39,736 nt of DNA, from positions 1 through 39,736 of the forward strand of contig JANQHN010000075.1 in assembly GCA_028282665.1 (NCBI GenBank). The letters run 5' to 3'. Below, in pieces: positions 15,608-24,375 of the stretch. The notes beneath the pieces were generated by a model. It was not told the DNA's origin. It saw nothing but the letters and a program-made list of their open reading frames with translations, and did not search any database. The position numbers and the translations under genes are program-made. Source of the stretch: Phycisphaerae bacterium (GTDB taxonomy: Bacteria > Planctomycetota > Phycisphaerae > UBA1845). Every line of letters starts with the position of its first letter. Positions within the stretch are counted from its first letter, which is position 1.

Positions 15608-16588
15608 GTGGATACTGGGAAAATGGCGGATCATCCAGTCAATAATAAAGCGAGTGAGATTGAAAATGGGCAGGAAATCGCCGCTCAGCCCATCAAGCCC
15701 TTGGGATTGCTCAGTTTGATTCGTGTCTCGTTCGTTCGCCGCTTCGCCGCCAGCTTGTACATGTTGCTCTCGCTACGCGGGCTGTACCGATTCGGTCGTT
15801 TCTTCGGCACGCTCGAATACCTGGTTAATTACAAGAAGCGTTGCAAATTCGCTCGCCGACTCGAACACATTCGCGGCAAAAAATCCCCCACCTCCGAAAG
15901 ACGCGTTCTTACTCGCGATTTCTTCGCCCAGAGCCGGTGCAACAAGCTGTTCTACCTCATCTTCGAAAGGCTCGCGGAGGAAAACGCCAATGCGCTTTTT
16001 TCAGTAACGAACCGCGAAATGGTCGATGCGTGCCTTAAGCGCGGCCGCGGGCTGTACGTGGCGGTGTCGCACCATGGCGCGCATCACGTCGCCGGTCTGC
16101 TTTTCGCTCTGCAAGGCTACAAACTTGCAGCCGTGCGCGAGCACGGCGAGGGCGCGATGCTGCGGTACATGCAGGCGCGTCTCGACAAAAAGTACCCGCA
16201 GATGGCCCGAACCAAATGGCTTTATCCTGATACATACCCACGTGAGATTATGCGACTGTTTCGGCAAGGGTACGTCCTAGGCAGCGCCATGGATGTCAGC
16301 AACGTGCGGCGTCAACACCAAAAAACCGAAATGGTGCGCGTGTTTGGCGAAGAACGCCCCTTCCTTTCCGGCCCATTACGCATGGCGATTCGCTGCAAAG
16401 CACCGGTTATTCAATGTTTCATCATCTCCGAACCGAATTTCAAATATCGCGCGGAGATGCTCGGACCACTGGTCGATCCGGAGTTGATCGAAGACGAGGA
16501 AGAAACCGTCGCCCGCGCCATGCAGGAGTACGCCGCAAATGTGGAGCGGTATGTGCGCAAATACCCCTCTTCGATCAGTCGACTTTGA
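15608..16588 (+). CDS. LpxL/HtrB-like lysophospholipid acyltransferase
   Basis: A 326-residue protein resembling the late acyltransferases of lipid A synthesis. There is a membrane-proximal N-terminus (about residues 35-60) and the central segment GRGLYVAVSHHGAHHVAGLLFALQGYKLAAV. This aligns with the catalytic HX4(D/E) block (for example HFGNWE), but here the acidic position would be His160. Later segments (YVLGSAMDVSNVRRQ, RVFGEERPFLSGPLRMAIRCKAPVIQCFI) match the family pattern of a substrate-binding loop followed by a buried strand. Translation may start at GTG 15608, which has GGGAG upstream, or at ATG 15623. The YkgJ-like gene follows after 52 bases. The family call is fairly good; the altered motif makes the activity uncertain. 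Confidence 0.7.
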   Translation: MDTGKMADHPVNNKASEIENGQEIAAQPIKPLGLLSLIRVSFVRRFAASLYMLLSLRGLYRFGRFFGTLEYLVNYKKRCKFARRLEHIRGKKSPTSERRVLTRDFFAQSRCNKLFYLIFERLAEENANALFSVTNREMVDACLKRGRGLYVAVSHHGAHHVAGLLFALQGYKLAAVREHGEGAMLRYMQARLDKKYPQMARTKWLYPDTYPREIMRLFRQGYVLGSAMDVSNVRRQHQKTEMVRVFGEERPFLSGPLRMAIRCKAPVIQCFIISEPNFKYRAEMLGPLVDPELIEDEEETVARAMQEYAANVERYVRKYPSSISRL

Positions 16589-16640
16589 CCATCTCACTGC
16601 TCGTTGCCTTTCGGACGCTTCCCGTTCACAATCTACAATC

Positions 16641-17939
16641 ATGGCGAAGTCGCGCAAGCTCAACATACTCATGCCCTCCGTACCGGAGCAGAATTGGTCC
16701 TGTCACTCCTGCGGAAACTGTTGCCGCGCGCTGGTCGCCCATATTTCCGACGAGGAACGGGTACGGATCGACAAACAGGGATGGCGGAAGAAACTCGGCG
16801 TTGCTCCATACGTTCGCGCGGGCAAAAGTTGGGTGCTCAGCAAACGAAGCGACGGTGCGTGCGTCTTCCTCAACGATGACAATCTGTGCATGATTCACGC
16901 GGAATTCGGCGAAACCGAGAAGCCGGTCGCTTGCCGCATCTTCCCCTTCTCGGTCAGGCCGGTACGCGACGGCTGGCAGGCTTCTCTTCGATTTGATTGC
17001 CCCAGCATCACCGGCTCCCAAGGAACGCCAACAGGCCAATACCGCAATTGGCTCTCAGAACTCGCGACCGAAATCCCGTACGCTTCACCCCAAGGCCCCG
17101 ACACAACGATTCTGCACGGGAAGATAAAGGCGAGTGAGGATGAAATCGAGATCATCACGCGTCGATTCCTGCGCGTGATCAAGCGTACGGAATGGCCGAT
17201 GCGCAAGCGGCTCATCGCGGCTGCACGCCTCACGGAAATCACTGCAGGTATCAACTTTAAGGAAATTCGCGGCGATCGACTGGCTGAGTTCATCGAAATC
17301 ATGACCAAGGCGATGGAGAATGAAGCGGATGCCCCCGCCCCCGCGCTAACCGACAAGCAAAAACGCATGTTTCGCCAACTCGCTTTCGCTCACGCGGAGC
17401 ACGTCACCGTTGACGATTTACTCAAAGGCACGATCGGACGGCTCAAAAAACGCTTCGAACAATTGGGCAAGGCGCGTCGTTTCCTTGCAGGCAAAGGCAA
17501 AGTACCATCGGTCGCTGGATACGACGCTCAACCAATCGCCGCTAGCCAATTGACGTTCGAGGCCGTCGAACGGGTCGTGCTTCCAGGCAGCGTCGCCGGT
17601 GAAGCGGAAAACTTGCTCTATCGCTATTCAATCGCCCGCGTAACCGGGCGAACGGTTTGGGGAGAGGGCTATTACGGATGGTCCGTGTTTGACGGACTGC
17701 GCGCCCTATGGATGAGTATTGCTGTTACGGGTTGGCTTGCGCGAATACTCGCCGCGGCGGATGCTCGCAATGCGATATCCTTTGATGATATCAGCATGGC
17801 GCTGGGCATGGTGGATCGCAGCGCAACCCGTGCGCCATCCCTGGGCACGACTACGGAAAAAATGCGTCTTGGCTACTTGACCTCGAAGGACGGAGCGTGC
17901 GCCGCGTTGGATGCATACGCACCGGTGAAAAAATCATGA
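16641..17939 (+). CDS. YkgJ-type cysteine-cluster protein
   Basis: A protein of about 432 residues starting with the cysteine cluster WSCHSCGNCCRA (Cys21, Cys24, Cys27, Cys28). This continues with CVFLNDDNLCMIHAEFG and VACRIFPFSV, the arrangement of the YkgJ family of putative zinc- or iron-binding proteins. The remaining 300 residues are mainly helical and not recognised. The ORF track starts at 16539, which would overlap the preceding gene by 50 bases; ATG 16641 avoids this and lies 20 residues before the cluster. The last four bases form ATGA with the deoC start, indicating translational coupling. The metal and the role are unknown. Confidence 0.8.
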   Translation: MAKSRKLNILMPSVPEQNWSCHSCGNCCRALVAHISDEERVRIDKQGWRKKLGVAPYVRAGKSWVLSKRSDGACVFLNDDNLCMIHAEFGETEKPVACRIFPFSVRPVRDGWQASLRFDCPSITGSQGTPTGQYRNWLSELATEIPYASPQGPDTTILHGKIKASEDEIEIITRRFLRVIKRTEWPMRKRLIAAARLTEITAGINFKEIRGDRLAEFIEIMTKAMENEADAPAPALTDKQKRMFRQLAFAHAEHVTVDDLLKGTIGRLKKRFEQLGKARRFLAGKGKVPSVAGYDAQPIAASQLTFEAVERVVLPGSVAGEAENLLYRYSIARVTGRTVWGEGYYGWSVFDGLRALWMSIAVTGWLARILAAADARNAISFDDISMALGMVDRSATRAPSLGTTTEKMRLGYLTSKDGACAALDAYAPVKKS

Positions 17940-18610
17940 CTTGCCGAATCAAAACCGACCTTGCCTCACGGATTGAACATACCTTGCTTAAAGCGGAGGC
18001 AACGCCTGCACAGATCGATAAGCTCTGCGACGAAGCTATCGAGCACAATTTCCACGGCGTGTGCGTCAATCCAATTTACGTTGCCCAGGCGGCAAAACGG
18101 TTCACGAGCGCAGGAGGCAGTGGGCCCGTGGTGGTCACAGTCTGCGGATTTCCTCTTGGAGCTTCGTCGCCAGAAATCAAGGCCGATGAAGCACGCCGCG
18201 CAATCGATGACGGCGCAACCGAAATTGACATGGTCGCATGGATTGGCGGTTTGGTCGCTGGTGATGAAGCGGGCGTGCAAAGAGATGTCGAAGCGGTTGC
18301 CCGCGCCGTGTGCAACGCAGGTGAGGCGTATTTGCTGAAAGCAATTCTCGAAACGGCAGCACTCACCGATGAACAGGTCGAACTCGGCTGTCGTATTTGC
18401 GCAGAGGCCGGCGCCGAGTTCGTAAAGACCTCCACGGGATTTCACGCGGGCGGCGGGGCGACCGAGCATCACGTGAAACTGCTTGCAAAAGCATCGGGAC
18501 TGCGGGTGAAAGCAGCCGGAGGCATTCGCGACTTTGCGACCGCGTGCCGGATGATTGACGCAGGCGCATCGCGCATCGGAACTTCGTCAGGTATCGCGAT
18601 TGTCTCTTAA
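17936..18610 (+). CDS. deoC: deoxyribose-phosphate aldolase
   Basis: DeoC cleaves 2-deoxyribose 5-phosphate to glyceraldehyde 3-phosphate and acetaldehyde in deoxynucleoside breakdown. The 224-residue product has the normal bacterial length. Lys164 in EFVKTSTGF is the Schiff-base lysine and Lys192 in VKAAGGIRD is the second active-site lysine. EIDMVAWIGG supplies the conserved Asp98, and LLKAILETAAL is the strand with Lys135. The start is ATG 17936, which overlaps the YkgJ gene stop (ATGA); the longer ORF in the track adds 13 residues inside that gene. No other nucleoside-catabolism genes are nearby. Confidence 0.93.
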   Translation: MTCRIKTDLASRIEHTLLKAEATPAQIDKLCDEAIEHNFHGVCVNPIYVAQAAKRFTSAGGSGPVVVTVCGFPLGASSPEIKADEARRAIDDGATEIDMVAWIGGLVAGDEAGVQRDVEAVARAVCNAGEAYLLKAILETAALTDEQVELGCRICAEAGAEFVKTSTGFHAGGGATEHHVKLLAKASGLRVKAAGGIRDFATACRMIDAGASRIGTSSGIAIVS

Positions 18611-18768
18611 AGCCACCGGGAAGATGGGTCTCAATTTTAGCCTGACAAACAGACCGGAACTTCTTCTAATACCTCTTTCGACCTTGACGCGGTACGCACG
18701 CCTTGGATACCATCGACGCCATAAGCGGTTTCGCCCTTTCTTGCCGACTTAAGTTATGGAGTGACCAC

Positions 18769-19272
18769 ATGTCCGCTGAATCCACATCTACTTGCGAAAA
18801 ATGCGGAGCAACAATTTACCGGGAACACATCGACGCAGGCATCGCGCGTTACGAAGCAGGCAAACTGCTCTGTCCGCACTGCGTTGAAGAATACGAGAGT
18901 ATGCACGATTCTGCAGGCGGCAGGGGTACGGGCGCGGATGAAGTCCTCGACCCCATCGCGATGGAAGAGGACGAAGGCGAACGTCAGTCATCGGAAACGC
19001 AGATCACCGCGTTTGGCGGGGTGGCAATGGGCGGTGGACAATGGACTGACGACAAGTGGATGCGGCCTTTGGACCCCAAAAGCCCCTATGCGAGTCGCTG
19101 CCGCACTTTCCATTGCAAACTCAGCGACGGCGCAGTCTCGTTCCTCAACGGCCAAATCAACGACTGGCTCGACGCAAACCCGAATATCAGCGTTAAATTC
19201 GCCAATTCAGTCATCGGCATTTTCGAGGGCAAGCACCCCGAACCTAACCTCATCGTCACTGTGTTTTATTGA
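18769..19272 (+). CDS. zinc-ribbon protein, unknown function
   Basis: A 167-residue protein beginning MSAESTSTCEKCGATIYREHID, with a second pair LLCPHC (Cys9, Cys12, Cys35, Cys38), which fits a zinc ribbon. An acidic linker (DEVLDPIAMEEDEGE) leads to a C-terminal globular segment, SRCRTFHCKLSDGAVSFLNGQINDWLDANPNISVKF, which ends LIVTVFY. No membrane helix is seen. ATG 18769 is preceded by GGAG at a good distance; the track start at 18703 has no such support. The gene lies 158 bases after deoC. I do not recognise the C-terminal domain. Confidence 0.75.
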   Translation: MSAESTSTCEKCGATIYREHIDAGIARYEAGKLLCPHCVEEYESMHDSAGGRGTGADEVLDPIAMEEDEGERQSSETQITAFGGVAMGGGQWTDDKWMRPLDPKSPYASRCRTFHCKLSDGAVSFLNGQINDWLDANPNISVKFANSVIGIFEGKHPEPNLIVTVFY

Positions 19273-19512
19273 TTATAACCGGGATTTGGGCTCTCCGCTT
19301 TTTGCACAGCAGCCTACTGCGCACGATTGTAAGCAAGTGTTGTTATCATTCCTCGCCACCGCTTCAAACAACCGCGGTGTTTATCAAGAAAATTGTGCTC
19401 AAAAAGAACGTTCGACATAACACCATGCGTCTATGACGCGATTGTAACATCCACTCTGAAAGGTTCATTGAGTTCTTGAGACTACGGATAACAGGCCTCA
19501 CCGCTCGTACAC
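19273..19512. other. convergent intergenic stretch
   Basis: Between the plus-strand gene ending at 19272 and the minus-strand clpC. I see no gene or repeat in it apart from the hairpin that follows at 19513-19545, which could stop transcription from both sides. Confidence 0.5.
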
Positions 19513-19545
19513 AAAAAACCGGCAGGGATTAGCCTGCCGGCTCTT
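19513..19545 (-). terminator. Rho-independent terminator of clpC
   Basis: CCGGCAGG (19519-19526) pairs with CCTGCCGG (19533-19540). On the minus strand the hairpin is followed directly by six T residues (19518-19513). On the plus strand CTCTTTT follows, so weaker activity in the other direction is possible. Confidence 0.9.
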
Positions 19546-19591
19546 TTCGATAACAAACTCCGTTGTCGCGCGACTGACCGCTTGCAGCTAC

Positions 19592-22138
19592 CTACGTTGC
19601 GTCGGCGGCCTGAACAGGTTCCTGGTCGGAGTCGCGTTCTTCGTTCTTTTTCTTGTCGAACGCCTCGTCGTATTCGCCTTTGAGTAGCAGCATCGGCAGG
19701 TCGTCCGAGCCTTCGGAAGGCTTGACGGTGGCGACGACCTTGTTTTTACCGACATACTCGCCGCGAAGCATCGACTCGGAAAGGGCGTCTTCGACGTATT
19801 GCTCGATCGCACGACGTAACGGACGCGCACCAAACTTCTCGTCCGTGCCGCGATCGATCAGGAAGTCCTTCGCGTCTTGCATCACCTCAAGGATCATGCC
19901 CTGCTCTTCAAGCCGCTTGGCAAGCTTGTCCAACTCGAGGTCGACGATGTTCACCATGTCCTTGTGGGTCAGCTTGTGGAATACGACAATCTCGTCGAGG
20001 CGGTTGAGGAACTCGGGGCGGAAATGATCTTCCAATTCACTCTTGAGGACCTCCTTCATCTTCTCATACGAAACATCCTCGTTCCGCTTGCCGAAACCGA
20101 ATTCGTCCTGGACGGTGATGCGGTGAGCCCCGACGTTGCTCGTCATGATCAGGATGACGTTTTTGAAGTCGACGTGGCGACCGAACGAGTCGGTCAGCCG
20201 GCCTTCTTCCATGATCTGGAGTAGCATGTTGAAGACGTCCGGATGAGCCTTCTCGATTTCATCGAGCAGAATCACCGTATACGGACGCCGGCGAATGCGC
20301 TCGGTGAGTTGTCCACCCTCTTCGTAACCGACGTAACCCGGAGGCGCACCGATCAGACGCGAGACATTGTGCTTTTCCATGTACTCGGACATGTCGAGTA
20401 CGAACAGCGAATCCGGATCGCCGAAAAGAAACTCAGCCAAGCACTTCGCAAGGTAAGTTTTTCCCACGCCGGACGGACCAACGAAAATGAAGCTGCCCAT
20501 CGGACGATTGGGGTCTTTCAAGCCTGATCGCGAACGGCGCACAGCCCGGCCAATCGCCTTAACCGCTTCGTCTTGACTGACGACTTTCTTGTGCAGCTCG
20601 TCTTCCAAGTTGAGCAAGCGGTCGGCCTCGTCACGCCCCATTTTGGTCAGCGGCACGCCGGTCATCGAACTGATAACCTCGCGAATAACTTCTTCATCCA
20701 CCACACCGTCGACTTCCTGCGAACGGTCACGCCATTCTTTCTGCATCTCCTTGCGCTTGATTTTGATGGACTCAGCCTTGTCGCGCATCTGCGCGGCCCG
20801 CTCATAATCGGCGTTGCGCACCGCCTCGTCCTTCTCGGCGTTGAGCTTGGAGATTTCGCGATCGAGTTCGGTAAGGTCAGGCGGTTTGGTCATAGATTTG
20901 AGACGGACGCGAGCACCTGCCTCATCCATGACGTCGATCGCCTTATCCGGTTGAACGCGTGCGATGTATCGGTTCGAGAGCTCCACCGCGGACTCGAGCG
21001 CAAGATCGGTAATGCGAACGCGGTGATGCGCCTCGTAGCGGTCGCGCAGTCCTTTGAGAATCAAGATTGTTTCGTCGCGGTTGGGCGGTTCAACGATGAT
21101 CTGCTGGAAGCGGCGTTCCAGGGCTGTGTCCTTCTCGATGTATTTGCGGTACTCGTCGAGCGTAGTCGCACCGATGCACTGAATCTCGCCGCGGCTTAAT
21201 GCGGGCTTGAGAACATTGGACGCGTCAATTGCGCCTTCTGCGCCACCAGCCCCGACCAGTGTGTGAAGTTCATCGATAAAAAGTATGACATTACCCGCAT
21301 GGCGAACTTCATTCATTACCGCTTTGATTCGCTCTTCAAACTGACCGCGGTATTTGGTGCCAGCGACCATCATGGCCAAATCGAGTACCACGATGCGGCG
21401 ATCCGCGAGAAGTTCGGGGATATCACCATTTATGATCTGCTGGGCGAGCCCTTCGACGATAGCAGTCTTGCCTACGCCAGCCTCACCGAGGAGGACGGGG
21501 TTATTTTTCTGACGGCGACAAAGCACCTGAATGATTCGCTCAATTTCGCCGACGCGACCGATGACCGGGTCGAGTTTACCTTGTCGGGCGATTTCAGTGA
21601 GGTCGCGGCCAAAAGAGTCGAGGGCAGGCGTTTTGCTCTTACCTTTTTTGACTTCACCGCTGGAACTCGGGCCTATGGGACCCATTTCCTCGGTTTCCAT
21701 GTTGGCGCCCAGGAGGTTAAGTACCTCTTCACGAACCTCTTCGAGCTTAAGGTTGAGGTTCATAAGCACCTGCGCAGCCACGCCGTCCTGCTCTCTGAGC
21801 AGGCCTAACAGGAGATGTTCGGTGCCCACATAGTTGTGGTTGAGATTTCGGGCCTCCTCGATGGCGTATTCGATGACCTTCTTAGCGCGTGGCGTTTGGG
21901 GCAATTTGCCCATAGTTACCATGTCAGGCCCGCTTTTGACGAGCTTCTCGACTTCGAGCCGGACCTTGCGGAGGTCGACGTCGAGATTTTTGAGGACGTT
22001 CGCGCCCACGCCCGAGCCCTCCTTGACAAGCCCGAGCAGAATGTGCTCGGTACCGATATACTCGTGGTTGAAACGTTGGGCTTCCTGGTTGGCGAGGGCC
22101 ATAACTTTTCGGGCACGATCCGTGAATCGTTCGAACAT
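19592..22138 (-). CDS. clpC: ATP-dependent Clp protease ATP-binding subunit ClpC
   Basis: ClpC is a double-ring AAA+ unfoldase that feeds substrates to ClpP. The 848-residue product has two N-terminal Clp repeats (residues about 1-145, [15 protein letters not shown] and [15 protein letters not shown]). The first AAA module has Walker A GEAGVGKT (218-225) and Walker B VILFIDE (284-290). The middle region around 425-475 is coiled-coil and UVR-like. The second AAA module has Walker A GPSGVGKT (554-561) and VILLDE (622-627). FGF at 680-682 sits where ClpC proteins carry the ClpP-docking loop. The ORF-track start at 22282 adds 48 unrelated residues; ATG 22138 has AGGAG seven bases upstream and the standard [12 protein letters not shown] start. 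No clpP, ctsR or mcsB gene is adjacent. Confidence 0.97.
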   Translation of the reverse strand: MFERFTDRARKVMALANQEAQRFNHEYIGTEHILLGLVKEGSGVGANVLKNLDVDLRKVRLEVEKLVKSGPDMVTMGKLPQTPRAKKVIEYAIEEARNLNHNYVGTEHLLLGLLREQDGVAAQVLMNLNLKLEEVREEVLNLLGANMETEEMGPIGPSSSGEVKKGKSKTPALDSFGRDLTEIARQGKLDPVIGRVGEIERIIQVLCRRQKNNPVLLGEAGVGKTAIVEGLAQQIINGDIPELLADRRIVVLDLAMMVAGTKYRGQFEERIKAVMNEVRHAGNVILFIDELHTLVGAGGAEGAIDASNVLKPALSRGEIQCIGATTLDEYRKYIEKDTALERRFQQIIVEPPNRDETILILKGLRDRYEAHHRVRITDLALESAVELSNRYIARVQPDKAIDVMDEAGARVRLKSMTKPPDLTELDREISKLNAEKDEAVRNADYERAAQMRDKAESIKIKRKEMQKEWRDRSQEVDGVVDEEVIREVISSMTGVPLTKMGRDEADRLLNLEDELHKKVVSQDEAVKAIGRAVRRSRSGLKDPNRPMGSFIFVGPSGVGKTYLAKCLAEFLFGDPDSLFVLDMSEYMEKHNVSRLIGAPPGYVGYEEGGQLTERIRRRPYTVILLDEIEKAHPDVFNMLLQIMEEGRLTDSFGRHVDFKNVILIMTSNVGAHRITVQDEFGFGKRNEDVSYEKMKEVLKSELEDHFRPEFLNRLDEIVVFHKLTHKDMVNIVDLELDKLAKRLEEQGMILEVMQDAKDFLIDRGTDEKFGARPLRRAIEQYVEDALSESMLRGEYVGKNKVVATVKPSEGSDDLPMLLLKGEYDEAFDKKKNEERDSDQEPVQAADAT

Positions 22139-22318
22139 AAGATTCTCCTGTGCGATCAAGCGGCGAGTAAGCCGCCATTCGCGACATAGAAGGGGTTCAG
22201 ACGGCCTGCCGGCGGAATGAACCGCATCGCCCCCAACAGCGTCACTCCACAGCGAGGAGTGAGAGATGCCGGGTATCGTCACAAAACCCCCGATATTACC
22301 GGCCCAGCCCAGCGGTGG

Positions 22319-22347
22319 ATTCTAGCACCCTAAATCGGGCCCAGCAA
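22319..22347 (-). promoter_or_regulatory. candidate promoter of clpC
   Basis: On the minus strand TTGCTG, a 17-base spacer and TAGAAT resemble a sigma-70 promoter. Transcription would begin near 22312 and give an untranslated leader of about 175 bases. No clear heat-shock operator (for example a CIRCE or CtsR-type repeat) is seen. Confidence 0.4.
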
Positions 22348-22917
22348 CCGACCCCTTGCAGTGGTGGCGGACCGTCCTTTATGGATGTATCGACACGAAA
22401 AGACCCCTATGTGAAGCCTGTGCGCGGTGATTTGGGACATTTGTAGGCTTGGGGAATCTGATTAACAGCACCAGCATGTCACACCGAACCAAGTGTGAAC
22501 AGGCCTGACAAAATACGTATTGGCATTAAAACCCGAAGATACTCGATTGTTATTGACTGCGACTGGAGCTTATGCGTACTGCAACCGTCTGGAGACCGGT
22601 CAGATGCAGTCACGTCTTGGCACAACAGTGGCCACCCACTTTGGGCCTGGGTATACGCAGTCAAACAAAACTTCCTCGTCTTTAGCGGTCATCTGTTGCG
22701 GAATGACTGCGATACGCTGAAGTCACACTTTGACAAACGCAGTCGGATTCGTGCGTGCCAAATGTTTACACTGACGCGCACTTCTACACCGTTGACACTA
22801 CATAAACGATGTCGGCGTATGACTCCACCTCTTCATGATCATGCGGCATATTCTCTGCTGCATGCACTGAACAGGAACAGCTTCGTCAAACAGACGGAGA
22901 AATATGCTTCGCAAACC
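22348..22917. other. intergenic stretch upstream of clpC
   Basis: About 570 bases between the clpC promoter region and the end of the lipoprotein gene. A plus-strand frame of 230 codons from GTG 22495 covers much of it and runs antisense into the lipoprotein gene; its protein has no recognisable feature. I see no RNA gene or terminator. Confidence 0.4.
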
Positions 22918-23694
22918 TCACTCGCTCTTCGTCCCTCCGCTCGATCCAACTTTAAACACATGTATTTCGGTATGATCGAGTCGACTGATAATGCCATATT
23001 CGCCGTCGTAAGTGAACATCGCATAGAACGCGTCGTCGCTTCGTTCCACGGGCAGCTTGAATGGATCGGTCGATCGCTTCAATTCGGGTCTATAGTCCCA
23101 TGTCTCAACCCAGATCGTCCCAAGCGGGCCACGATTCTTGGGCAACTCTGTCAGGGACGGCGAAGATTCAACGACTTTCGTCATTAAGAGTAATCTAAAT
23201 TTGGAAGGCGCTTTCGCGGAAGTGATCTGTGCATTGCCATTCGAATCCAGTCCCGTCTTGCCGTATTCGAACCGCTGATCGAGTTCGCTCCACCGCAGTT
23301 TCTGTGGAACGCGCGCCTCCTGCTGAACGGCGAAATCTGGCTCACTAACCGCCGTGTCCCATTCTTCCACGGTACCGATTTCCAGCTCATCTTTGTTGAA
23401 ATTGAGTTTGTAGACGGTGTCTTCGCGAACCGTCTCTGGTTTCGCATCTTCATTTCCGTACAATTCGTACTCCAATTCTTCCGCAGTACGCACGCGCATC
23501 AACCACACGCCACTGCCGGTCTCGGTCTCGCGTACAGTCATCACGCCGTCTATCGCCCACTTCGGTGTCTGATACAGCTTAATTTGGACGTCTGCACTGT
23601 CAGGTTCATTGCCTCGCTCACAACCGCATACAACAAGCAAACAAACCGCAACCAAGCCCCACGTACTTCCCAGCACCCTATGCTTGCCGTTCAT
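22918..23694 (-). CDS. lipoprotein, unknown function
   Basis: A protein of 258 residues with a lipoprotein signal: MNGKHRVLGSTWGLVAVCLLVVCGC, with the lipidated cysteine at residue 25. The mature part is charged and soluble, with segments such as VREDTVYKLNFNKDELEIGTVEEWDTA and GTIWVETWDYRPE; no family was recognised. ATG 23694 has GGGAG nine bases upstream and is preferred over the track start 23724, which would add ten residues. No operon partner: clpC lies 0.8 kb downstream and the next gene upstream is divergent, 0.7 kb away. Confidence 0.75.
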   Translation of the reverse strand: MNGKHRVLGSTWGLVAVCLLVVCGCERGNEPDSADVQIKLYQTPKWAIDGVMTVRETETGSGVWLMRVRTAEELEYELYGNEDAKPETVREDTVYKLNFNKDELEIGTVEEWDTAVSEPDFAVQQEARVPQKLRWSELDQRFEYGKTGLDSNGNAQITSAKAPSKFRLLLMTKVVESSPSLTELPKNRGPLGTIWVETWDYRPELKRSTDPFKLPVERSDDAFYAMFTYDGEYGIISRLDHTEIHVFKVGSSGGTKSE

Positions 23695-24375
23695 AATCGA
23701 AAACTCCCAAGCATTATTGTCCAATCACGCCGCTACCACATTGGCAACATGCTGGACAAATCCCACGCGTTAGTAACTCGCAAATCGCATCACCTCAGGG
23801 TTGACAGTATAACCATTAAACCAAAGAAACGAAGCTAAACGCTATTTTAGCAAAACTCCATTCATCCCTTTTATTACGGCGACAGCAGTGGATTCACCCC
23901 GACGATTTAATAACGTCAGCGACACTACTTGCAAGAAATTGTCAAGCCTCGGGCGAAGCATGCTCCTCACAAGGTACGAGTTCTCGCCGATTGAAGCAGG
24001 AAATCGACTCCAAACGAACGAATCCGCACTAGCGCAGCACAAAAATTCCTTCGCTAATCGAACCTAAAATGTTTTCGCAACGTTAAGCTCATAAGCAGAC
24101 CCACTGCCTTGTGCACGGTCGTTTTGGCGTACAATTCTCCGTCAAAGTGTGTGGGTACCCGCGTGTACCACGTACAGGCCTTGAGTTCGAACGATGCCGA
24201 CCTTCGTTGCGTCGCTGTCCAGCGTTCCAACCTCTGACAAGAGTTGGAATCGCATAGTGTCTGCAAATCAGTTATTTTGCTTGTGAAAGGTCGCCCCCCT
24301 TTCATAGGGATCGATTTTCCACGAAAATAACGCCCCGCATCGAATGAGTATTCAGGAGCAAGGATCGTCGACAAC
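23695..24375. other. divergent intergenic stretch of 0.68 kb
   Basis: It separates the lipoprotein gene from the divergent ABC locus. Small inverted repeats are visible, GCTAAA/TTTAGC at 23834-23851 and TGAAAGG/CCTTTCA at 24284-24304. A minus-strand frame of 137 codons (24054-24467) overlaps the next gene and has no protein-like features. Promoters for both flanking genes must lie here, but none stands out. Confidence 0.4.

Noticed and set aside
20573-21808. Long plus-strand ORFs antisense to clpC
   Set aside because: The clpC frame is unmistakable; these are shadow frames produced by its codon usage.
22495-23187. Plus-strand ORF of 230 codons starting at GTG
   Set aside because: About 270 bases of it are antisense to the lipoprotein gene, the product has no recognisable features and no good ribosome-binding site is seen. 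Part of it lies in otherwise empty sequence, so it is only weakly rejected.
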